Under the pieces are notes generated by a model. That model saw only the letters and a program-made list of their open reading frames with translations. It searched no databases and was not told the DNA's origin. Positions 24,849-32,418 of a stretch of DNA of 32,418 nucleotides are shown here, one piece after another. The DNA comes from Candidatus Altimarinota bacterium. Lineage in GTDB: Bacteria > Patescibacteriota > Gracilibacteria > UBA4473. The position numbers and the translations under genes were made by a program. The DNA is taken from assembly GCA_027028725.1 (NCBI GenBank), contig JALVIB010000006.1, positions 1-32,418 on the forward strand, read 5' to 3'. The first letter of the stretch is position 1; every line of letters starts with the position of its first letter.

Positions 24849-25397
24849 ATGAATATAGATTTGATTTTTTATCTCGGAGTTTTGGGCGGAATTGTTTTGG
24901 TTTTGGGCGCGATGTGGCCGGCGAAGAAGATTAAAATCCCGCGAAATTCTATCAAAAATTGGCTCTTGGCGGGCGGGGCGTTAATTTTATTTGTTTATGC
25001 TTTGCTTAACTATTTATACGGAAACGGCACCTTGTTTTTCGCAGTTTTGGAAATTCTCGCCATCGTTTCGAGTGGATTAATGCTGGGCGGAATTCCCGCG
25101 AAAATTTCCACCAAAATTATCTCCGCGTTAGGAATTGGTTTAGTCGGCTGGTCAATTTTTATTGCCAAAGATTATTTCGCAGCGATTTTTATTCTCGGTT
25201 TAATAACTGTGTCGTGGGGCTATGTTTTGCCATCTGGAACAGCCAAAAGGAATTTTTTACTAGCCATTGGAAGTCTGTTGATTGCTTTGTTTAGCTATTT
25301 GGGAAGTGCGTGGATTTTCTTTTGGCTTAACATTTTTTTCGCGGGATTTTCGTTTTATCATGTTTGGGAAATACAAAAAAGAAAATTTATTAATTAG
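24849..25397 (+). CDS. Polytopic membrane protein, 182 aa
   Basis: Multiple TM segments; no family recognised. Confidence 0.7.
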   Translation: MNIDLIFYLGVLGGIVLVLGAMWPAKKIKIPRNSIKNWLLAGGALILFVYALLNYLYGNGTLFFAVLEILAIVSSGLMLGGIPAKISTKIISALGIGLVGWSIFIAKDYFAAIFILGLITVSWGYVLPSGTAKRNFLLAIGSLLIALFSYLGSAWIFFWLNIFFAGFSFYHVWEIQKRKFIN

Positions 25398-25453
25398 GAG
25401 TTTCGTAAAATTTTCGTTTTGTAATTTTTAGACAAAAAGCTTATAAAAAAACT

Positions 25454-28400
25454 ATGAAAAAATTACTTCTCGGATTCGCGGTGCTTCTTTTGGCAGGGTG
25501 CCAGATTGGGAATGTTTCAGACTTGGTGGAAGATGCGCAGGATGTGGTTTCTTTTACAGAGAATTTGGAAATTGAAAAACTCGCGGAAATTGTCTTTGTG
25601 TCCCCAGAAAATGGGGCGACAGAAATTCGCGGGAAAGTCCCACTGACTTTTTTGTGGAAAGAGCCAATTTTTTCACTACAAAATCATCAAGGAGCGCAGA
25701 AATTTCTCGCGAAAAATATCACTTTGACTCCCGAACATGAAGGAGAATGGAAAATTTTGGGGACAACCGGAATTTCTTTTGAACCAAAAGAAGATTGGAC
25801 ACCTTCGACTCATTATGAAGTAAAATTTTCGCGGGATTTGGTCAAAGATTTCTCATACAGCTTTGAAACCGAACGCGTCAAAATCTTGAATATAAATAAT
25901 TTTGAACTAGTTAATCGCAATCCAGTAAAAATTTCGTTTAATCAAGAAGTAAAACTCCGCGAAATTTCTCTTAACACAAAACTTTTAGATGCAGACGAAC
26001 AAGAAGTTCCGTTTGATTTGTGGTATGACGAAGATCAGGACGGAAATTTATTGAAAAATCAGTTAAAACTAATTCCCCGCGAAAAATGGGCGGAAGAGGC
26101 GACCTACAAAATTACTATTTATCCGGGAGATTTTTCACTTGGCGGAAATTTGCTGATGGAAAAAGGATTTGAGCAAAAATTTACGACTGCGCCAAAGTTT
26201 CAAATAGATGAAATCAATGTTCCTCAATATGACGGGGATTCGGCTAATATTCGTTTTTCTGCGAGTGTTTCAAGTAAAAAATTCGCGGAATTTTTGGAAA
26301 TTTCACCAGAATTTTCCGCGGAAGAATGGGATAAATACATCAAAGAATGGCGCGAAAATGAATATGATTCGCAATATTTTTATCTCAATCCACCAAACGG
26401 ATCATGGGATCCGCAACAAAAATTTACTATCAAAATCAAAAAAGGGTTAACAGATAAATACGGACGAATTTTGACCGAAGACGCTGAAAAAAGTTTTCAA
26501 ACAATTTTGGACACCTTTTTCCGTTCAGTGTATATGCCAAAACCTTTTTCAACTTTTTCACGGGACACGGAGATTCGTCCGTCCTTTATTTTTGGAGGAA
26601 AAGTTGAATCGGTGAAAGTGACTTTAAACGAAAAATCGCGGGATTCAATGACTTCCCGCGAGGGACGAGCGGTTGAAGGAATTAATCCCGCCACCGTAAA
26701 AGTTCCAAATTTTTCGCGGGAATTTTCGCTGGATTCGTCTTTAACCGAGAAAAAAGCTTGGAAAATTAACTTAAAGGAAGAATTTCCAGAAATCCTGAAA
26801 GACGAAAATGGAGAAACTTTACCGGGGAAATACAAGTTGGTTATTGAGCCAGATTTTCCCGATCAGAAATGGAATCCGAAGTTTGAATCAACTTTTTTTA
26901 TCTCGGATTTTTCGGTGGAAATGAAAAAATTTGCTAATGAAAAATACCAAATTTTCGCGAGCAATTATCCAAACGACAAAATTTCGCGGGATTTTGATAA
27001 CCTTAATGTAGAAATCTGGGTTGGTGGTTGGCAAAAAGAGCATTTGTATAAATCTTTTAAAAATGTGAAAAACGGCTTTACCTTTGACATAAACGATAGT
27101 TCCGAGCCGTTAAGAACTGTCGTGGTTTATACCGAAAACAGCACCGGATATGTCAGCCCTGATTTTCAAGACGGAATTAGTCCATGGGACGCGCATATTG
27201 ATTTTGGAGCGTGGGAATATAGTAGAAATTTCGCGGGAACTATGTTTACCGATCGCCCTCTTTATAAACCAGGACAAAAGCTTTATCTGAAAGGATATTT
27301 GAGAGAAATGCAACTCTTTGGTAAAAACTTTCCGCTAAAAAATCCCGCCCTTCAACATAGTTCAGGGCAGGCCATTCGGCGAAGCTCAGGGCAGGCGAAA
27401 AATTTGAATAAAAAATACACCATCACGGTTTATGATCCGCAGTATAATGAAATTGGAAAAATTACGGGGACAACGCAGGACGGCAGTTTTGATAATGAAT
27501 TTGAAATTCCCGAATCGGCAAAATTGGGGAATTACAACTTAGAATTTAATTTGGAAGACGGCGATTTGAATTTATCTACGCCGTTTTGGATTCAAGAATA
27601 TCGTAAACCAAATTTCTTGATTTCCGCTAAATTTGATCACGAACGCGCCATTCTTGATGACGAAATTTTCGCGGGAATTTCGGCGCAATACGCTTTTGGT
27701 GGGAAAATTGCTAATCGTCCTGTGAAATATACCGTTTCGCTTTTCGGATACGAGCCGTGCCGCTGGTGGTGCTGGGATTTAGCGAAAAAGGACAAAGTGA
27801 TCACTTCCGGTGAAGGTATGCTGGACGAGAACGGCGAACTGGAAATTCCAATTGATTTACGCGATCTCGAATTGGGCGATTTTGACTGGAATCTTTTGAC
27901 TTTGAACGCGACAATTAAAGTCAGTCCAGCTGAAGAAAGTTCAGTTGAAAAATCGTTACCGTTTTTCCGCGCGAACAAAATTTTGACGATAAAAGATGCG
28001 CCTTATTTCTTTCAAGCAGAAAATCCCGCGAAAATTTCCGGAGAAGTGCGTGATTTAGACGAAAAATTGCTAGCCGGTGAAGAGGTTGAATTAGTTTTAT
28101 ACAAAACTAAATGGGTGCGGAGTGATCGTAAAAATGCTGATGGAAATTTTTACGGAGAATGGGAGTCTGTGAACGAAAAAGTTTGGGATAAAGAGGTGGA
28201 AACAGACGATAACGGACAATTTGTTTTTGATTTCACTACGCCAGAAGAAGGTGGAGAATACTTTTTCCGTATTTCTACGGAAGACGAAAAATCTCGCGAG
28301 ATTTTTGAAAAAATGTTTTTCTGGATTGCTGACAATGATGTTTCCGAAGTTCATAAAAATGAAACTAATAAGATTCTGTGGATGTTCCCAAATAAAGATA

Positions 28401-31243
28401 AATACGAAATTGGTGAAGAAGTAGAAATTTTCGCGCCAAATCCGGAATTCAAAATAACTCGAGCGCACGCCACTTTGGAACGCGGAGAAATTTTGGAAGA
28501 ACTAGATTTTGATTACGATACTAATACAGTGAAATTTCCCGCGAAAAAATGGATGGCGCCGAATGTTCATGTTTCTATTTTGCTGGAAGGAGTTGACGAA
28601 AAAGGAAATCTCAAAATGAAGTGGGGATCGCATAAAATTCAAATTCACGATCCTGCTCACGAGTTACAAATTTCTGTAATCCCCGCGCCTGCCGACCGGA
28701 GCTTTAGCGAAGGTTGGAAAAAAGTTTACAAACCGGGCGAAGAAGCGGAGTTCAAAATTACCACCAAAGTAAATGGCAAAGCGCATCCTGCCGAAGTGGC
28801 GGTGGCGGTTGTGGACGAAACTTTATTGGCGCTAAAATCGCGGGTTAAAGTTGATTTGATTCATGATTTAATCGGCGAACTACCTTTGGGCGTGGAAACT
28901 TTCCACACTTTGGCAAACTTTATGTCCAAACAAGAAATGCAAGAAGTTCTCGCTGAAGCTGACCAACTAATGGCCAAAATGGCGGTTGGATTTGGTGGTG
29001 GAGGAGGAAAAGGAGACGACTTCAAACCGCGCGGAGATTTCCGTGATACGGCGGAATTTTTCGCGAAAATTCAGACCGATGAAAACGGTGAAGCAGTCGT
29101 TAAATTCAAACTTCCCGACAATTTGACCACTTGGAATATTTTCGCGGCGGGAGCGACCAAAGATAACGCTTTTGGGACGACGGAAAACAATTTCCAAGTG
29201 ACTTTACCGCTGTTGATTTCGGAGATTGTCCCTAATTTTTTCCAAGCCGGAGATGAATTGAAAATCGGTTTATTAATCCACCGAAATTCTGCGAAAATTC
29301 CCGAAGAAAATATCAAGGTTACGCTAAATTTACCGCCGGAATTGGAAGCTGTGGACAGGACCGAAAAGACTGTTTCCGTTAAAGATGAGGTACGCGTTTA
29401 TTTCCCAGTGAAAGTAAAAAGTCTTGATTCAGCGAAAAAAATAGAATTCGGATTCCAAATTTTCGCGGAAAAATCAGATGTCCAAGACGCTGTTTCACTC
29501 AAACGGGAAATTTTACCGCCAAGTCAGGTTTTATCCGCCGCGGAACTTTTACGCGTTGAGCCAGCGTCCGCCGACCAAAACGAAGAAAAATCCCGCGAAA
29601 ATCCTAGCGAAGGTTGGAAATTTTCGGTTTTGCCGGATAAAAATGCCATCAAATCTTTCTTCAAAGTGAAAATTTTTGCTTCACTGGTAAATTATCTAGA
29701 AAATCTCGTGGAAATTTCGCAAAAAAATGATTACGGCTGTGCCGAACAAAGATTTTCGCGGGATTCCGGAATGATGTATCAAGCGGAATTAAACAAGATT
29801 TTAGACAAAAATTCCGCCAAACTTGATTTAGAACAAATTAAAAAAGACCGCGACTACATTGAAAAAGCGTTTGTAGATGGCGGATTTGGATACTGGGAAG
29901 ATTCAAGCTCACCGAGTTTCTGGGTGACTACACAAATTCTAGAACACAGTGATTTATGGGAAAAATTTGAGGTAGGAATTTCCCGCGAAAAAATTTCCCA
30001 AGCCAGCGATTGGCTTCGTCGCGAAATGTTACGAGTTTGTAAAGACGGCGATTGGACTTGTCCGGACGATACTTCGCGGGAAAATGCCGCTTACGCACTC
30101 GCCAAACATGGAAAACTTTCGGTTAATGATTTAGAATTTTTGGACGAATTTACCACAACTTTGGAAGCCAAAGTGTGGTGGCTAAAATCCGCGAAATTAG
30201 TCGGAAATCTTTCTCCAAAACTGGAAAAAAGTTTTGCAAAACACTTGGAAAAACTCAAAGAAGCATTTGTAATTCGCGATCGTTATGGATTCTGGAAAGA
30301 AACAGGCGGACGCAGTTTCTATTCACAAGACGAAAGGTTAACCGCCATTATTTTGGATTTCTTGCTCAAAAATAAAGAAATGACCGACCAGTTAGCTAAA
30401 ATTTCGCGGTATTTAGCGGAAAGTAAAAAAGACTTTTTATCCGGAAATTCGGCAATGCAGATTTTGAAATCTCTGGCGGAATATGTTCGCACGCAAGAAA
30501 AAGCAAGCGTGGGAGCGGAGTTTGTCGTGGAAAATCCCGCGCCTGCCGATCGAAGCCAAAATTCTCGCGAAAATTCTGGCGAAGATTGGAAAAATGAGGT
30601 TCTACTCAAAGGGTCGCTACAAAATTTGGCGCAAGTTCAGGAATATCAGACAGACGATTTGGGACACGAAAAACAGACGATTGAAGTCAAAACAAATAAA
30701 CCGGTTTTCGCGGAAATTGAGCTCAAAGACAATTTGCCAGCCAAGTTTGTCCGCGAAAATTCGCGGGGATTTTGGATTGAGCGAGAAGTTTTCCCGCTGG
30801 AAGGAAAAAATCCCCACCGCCTTGCGGGGCGCAGCGCGAAAAATTCCGTTGAAAATTTAGAATTAGGGAAAAATTATTTAGTTAAAATAAAGATTGTGAC
30901 AAATTCCGCGCACCGCCAAGTCTTGATTGAAGATCCTATTCCGAGTGGAGCGGAAATCGTAAATTTTGATCTGGATAATTCTGACCAAACAATGTCCGAA
31001 ATTATTGACGGACAGGAAAAATGCGTTTGGGGATGGTGTCAGCCGTTATTTCAACACAAAGAATACCGCTACGACCGCGCGCGATTTTTCGTTGATTATC
31101 TCGGCGCCGGAACACACGAAATTTCCTATGTGCTAAAAACTCGCCTGCCGGGAGAATTTGACTGGCTTCCGGCGCAAGTTAAGGAAATGTATTATCCGGA
31201 AATTTTCGCGAACACCGCAGGAAAACGGATTGAGATTGAGTAA
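25454..31243 (+). CDS. Alpha-2-macroglobulin family lipoprotein with thioester motif
   Basis: Lipobox MKKLLLGFAVLLLAGCQIG; MG-type repeats; FTDRPLYKPGQKLYLKGYLRE; VAVAVVDETLLAL; DNLTTWNIFAAGAT; thioester YGCAEQ (Cys codon 29738-29740); C-terminal ...LPGEFDWLPAQVKEMYYPEIFANTAG. Confidence 0.93.
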   Translation: MKKLLLGFAVLLLAGCQIGNVSDLVEDAQDVVSFTENLEIEKLAEIVFVSPENGATEIRGKVPLTFLWKEPIFSLQNHQGAQKFLAKNITLTPEHEGEWKILGTTGISFEPKEDWTPSTHYEVKFSRDLVKDFSYSFETERVKILNINNFELVNRNPVKISFNQEVKLREISLNTKLLDADEQEVPFDLWYDEDQDGNLLKNQLKLIPREKWAEEATYKITIYPGDFSLGGNLLMEKGFEQKFTTAPKFQIDEINVPQYDGDSANIRFSASVSSKKFAEFLEISPEFSAEEWDKYIKEWRENEYDSQYFYLNPPNGSWDPQQKFTIKIKKGLTDKYGRILTEDAEKSFQTILDTFFRSVYMPKPFSTFSRDTEIRPSFIFGGKVESVKVTLNEKSRDSMTSREGRAVEGINPATVKVPNFSREFSLDSSLTEKKAWKINLKEEFPEILKDENGETLPGKYKLVIEPDFPDQKWNPKFESTFFISDFSVEMKKFANEKYQIFASNYPNDKISRDFDNLNVEIWVGGWQKEHLYKSFKNVKNGFTFDINDSSEPLRTVVVYTENSTGYVSPDFQDGISPWDAHIDFGAWEYSRNFAGTMFTDRPLYKPGQKLYLKGYLREMQLFGKNFPLKNPALQHSSGQAIRRSSGQAKNLNKKYTITVYDPQYNEIGKITGTTQDGSFDNEFEIPESAKLGNYNLEFNLEDGDLNLSTPFWIQEYRKPNFLISAKFDHERAILDDEIFAGISAQYAFGGKIANRPVKYTVSLFGYEPCRWWCWDLAKKDKVITSGEGMLDENGELEIPIDLRDLELGDFDWNLLTLNATIKVSPAEESSVEKSLPFFRANKILTIKDAPYFFQAENPAKISGEVRDLDEKLLAGEEVELVLYKTKWVRSDRKNADGNFYGEWESVNEKVWDKEVETDDNGQFVFDFTTPEEGGEYFFRISTEDEKSREIFEKMFFWIADNDVSEVHKNETNKILWMFPNKDKYEIGEEVEIFAPNPEFKITRAHATLERGEILEELDFDYDTNTVKFPAKKWMAPNVHVSILLEGVDEKGNLKMKWGSHKIQIHDPAHELQISVIPAPADRSFSEGWKKVYKPGEEAEFKITTKVNGKAHPAEVAVAVVDETLLALKSRVKVDLIHDLIGELPLGVETFHTLANFMSKQEMQEVLAEADQLMAKMAVGFGGGGGKGDDFKPRGDFRDTAEFFAKIQTDENGEAVVKFKLPDNLTTWNIFAAGATKDNAFGTTENNFQVTLPLLISEIVPNFFQAGDELKIGLLIHRNSAKIPEENIKVTLNLPPELEAVDRTEKTVSVKDEVRVYFPVKVKSLDSAKKIEFGFQIFAEKSDVQDAVSLKREILPPSQVLSAAELLRVEPASADQNEEKSRENPSEGWKFSVLPDKNAIKSFFKVKIFASLVNYLENLVEISQKNDYGCAEQRFSRDSGMMYQAELNKILDKNSAKLDLEQIKKDRDYIEKAFVDGGFGYWEDSSSPSFWVTTQILEHSDLWEKFEVGISREKISQASDWLRREMLRVCKDGDWTCPDDTSRENAAYALAKHGKLSVNDLEFLDEFTTTLEAKVWWLKSAKLVGNLSPKLEKSFAKHLEKLKEAFVIRDRYGFWKETGGRSFYSQDERLTAIILDFLLKNKEMTDQLAKISRYLAESKKDFLSGNSAMQILKSLAEYVRTQEKASVGAEFVVENPAPADRSQNSRENSGEDWKNEVLLKGSLQNLAQVQEYQTDDLGHEKQTIEVKTNKPVFAEIELKDNLPAKFVRENSRGFWIEREVFPLEGKNPHRLAGRSAKNSVENLELGKNYLVKIKIVTNSAHRQVLIEDPIPSGAEIVNFDLDNSDQTMSEIIDGQEKCVWGWCQPLFQHKEYRYDRARFFVDYLGAGTHEISYVLKTRLPGEFDWLPAQVKEMYYPEIFANTAGKRIEIE

Positions 31244-31248
31244 GATAA

Positions 31249-31278
31249 AAAAATCCCGCGAAATTTCGCGGGATTTTT
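31249..31278 (+). terminator. Perfect 30-bp palindrome made of two inverted CGCG motifs after the A2M gene
   Basis: AAAAATCCCGCGAAA|TTTCGCGGGATTTTT, 6 nt after the stop codon. Confidence 0.8.
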
Positions 31279-31308
31279 GAAAAAAGAAAAACAAGTTCGA
31301 ACTTGGCA

Positions 31309-31397
31309 TACTAGAAAAACAAGTCCGGACTTGGCACAGGAAAAAAAGCTTTTTAAGTCCGGACTTAAGTTTTTCTGCGAAAATTTCGCGGGATTTT
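31309..31397 (+). repeat. 88/89-bp dispersed repeat, copy 2
   Basis: Identical to 21119-21206 apart from one extra G. Confidence 0.95.
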
Positions 31398-31990
31398 TAC
31401 TGCAATGGATTGAAAATAAAGGCCGTTATTTTGTCTGCAAATCTTTTAAATTCCCGCGCAAAACTAACTATGTTAGGGATTAGATACTGACTAGAACGAA
31501 CTTCAATCGCGCGGAATTTTTCGCGGAAAGTAGAGCGTGTTTTGCGTCGTTGGTTTTCCAGAACTGCCGTTTTAATTTTTAATTTTTCTATCTCAAAAAT
31601 ATTATCAATTGTTTTATCACACCAAGCATTTTGCGCATTGTCTTCCTTGAAATTCTTCCCCGTATCACACTCATTGATCATAGTATGACAAGCTTTTTCC
31701 AGACAAAGTCTATGAATTCGCAGTTCCTGAATTCCTTTTTGCGTAAGCCAATTTGGATTCGAAACATTGTCCTTCATTATTTTTTGGACGATTTCTTTGT
31801 CAAAATAATTTAATTCAACTTCAAAAGTATTTTTCGCGGATAATTCCGTAAACTGGTTAGCCGAACAATTTGGATCAGCTTTAATGGCTTCAATTATCTC
31901 ATCTTCACGCGGACACTCCAGCATCTCGTTTTCCGCGAAAACTTGACCAACAAGTACGAAAGAAATCAGCAGTAAGAAAGTTTTTTTCAT
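31397..31990 (-). CDS. Exported hypothetical protein, 197 aa
   Basis: Signal peptide MKKTFLLLISFVLVGQVFAE; no family recognised. Confidence 0.65.
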   Translation of the reverse strand: MKKTFLLLISFVLVGQVFAENEMLECPREDEIIEAIKADPNCSANQFTELSAKNTFEVELNYFDKEIVQKIMKDNVSNPNWLTQKGIQELRIHRLCLEKACHTMINECDTGKNFKEDNAQNAWCDKTIDNIFEIEKLKIKTAVLENQRRKTRSTFREKFRAIEVRSSQYLIPNIVSFAREFKRFADKITAFIFNPLQ

Positions 31991-32104
31991 TTCAAGATTA
32001 TTCTAGCAGGTTTTTAGAAATCCCGCGAAAATTTTTATGGCAGGCGCGGTAGGAATACTTCTCAATTTTTATCTAACTTTAGTCGTTACATCGTCGAACA
32101 AAAA

Positions 32105-32137
32105 GAAAATGCCCTAGCGGGCGCTTTCTTTTTTTAT
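32105..32137 (+). terminator. Intrinsic terminator hairpin
   Basis: gaaaatGCCCtagcGGGCgctttcttttttt. Confidence 0.6.
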
Positions 32138-32177
32138 CTCCTCGTATCGAACCCCACACATGTGCGGGTTCTCGTTA

Positions 32178-32251
32178 TGGCAGGCGCGGTAGGAATCGAA
32201 CCCACACCAAGGGCTTTGGAGACCCTTGTACTACCATTATACTACGCGCCT
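32178..32251 (-). tRNA. tRNA-Trp (CCA), 3' CCA encoded
   Basis: Minus strand AGGCGCGTAGTATAATGGTAGTACAAGGGTCTCCAAAGCCCTTGGTGTGGGTTCGATTCCTACCGCGCCTGCCA; anticodon loop CTCCAAA. Confidence 0.92.
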
Positions 32252-32418
32252 GAAAAGAAGCTGACTGACTTTACAAAATCCCGCGAAAAAATCAATTTTT
32301 CTTTATAGATTTAATAAAAAAAGGGAAGCGACTTGGGATTAAATAAAATAAAAAATATAGTATATTAAAATTATTTCAGATTTTTTTTTAATAAATTCGA
32401 CTTTTATTAGAATTTTGT

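Noticed and set aside
31277-31483. ORF 31277..31483 (MKKEKQVRTWHTRKTSPDLAQ...)
   Set aside because: Mostly a translation of the 88-bp dispersed repeat, running antisense into the next gene.
1-32418. CRISPR array
   Set aside because: The frequent motif copies are irregularly spaced, in both orientations and lie within genes; no repeat-spacer periodicity and no cas genes.
1-32418. Transposase, integrase or IS element in the window
   Set aside because: No ORF resembles one. If the repeats are mobile, the machinery must act in trans from elsewhere.
1-32418. Motif as KOPS/Chi-type polarised site
   Set aside because: Both orientations are intermixed at similar frequency across the window, so no polarity is visible; a whole-genome skew test would be needed.

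Overview
The window looks like chromosomal DNA of a small-genome, low-GC bacterium. It may be a Patescibacteria/CPR lineage using the standard code, but that placement is inference only. It is dense with housekeeping genes: fmt, rlmH, an rdgB-like gene, rbfA, a NUDIX gene, gap, rpsU, prmC, eno, dnaG, rpmA, folD, rpmE(B), rpmF, nusB, rnc, a 2Fe-2S ferredoxin gene, mscL and metK. There are three tRNAs (Lys, Ala, Trp) and a SAM-I-type riboswitch upstream of metK. It also encodes several exported or membrane proteins: a truncated lamin-tail-domain protein on the left edge that the ORF track missed, two proteins with tandem VirB2/TrbC-like hydrophobic hairpins, and a 1929-aa alpha-2-macroglobulin-like lipoprotein with a CAEQ thioester motif. 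The dominant unexplained signal is an 18-bp imperfect palindrome, AAAATTTCGCGGGATTTT / AAAATCCCGCGAAATTTT. I see about 60 copies of its 9-bp core (CGCGGGATT/AATCCCGCG) by eye in 32 kb, in both orientations, between and inside genes. It forms whole convergent-gene spacers, perfect inverted pairs after genes, and parts of signal peptides. It is also repeatedly split at or next to its CGCG centre by unrelated dispersed hairpin repeats, often in frame within coding sequences. I consider this motif, and its role as scaffold or target for other repeats, the best candidate for an undescribed system here.
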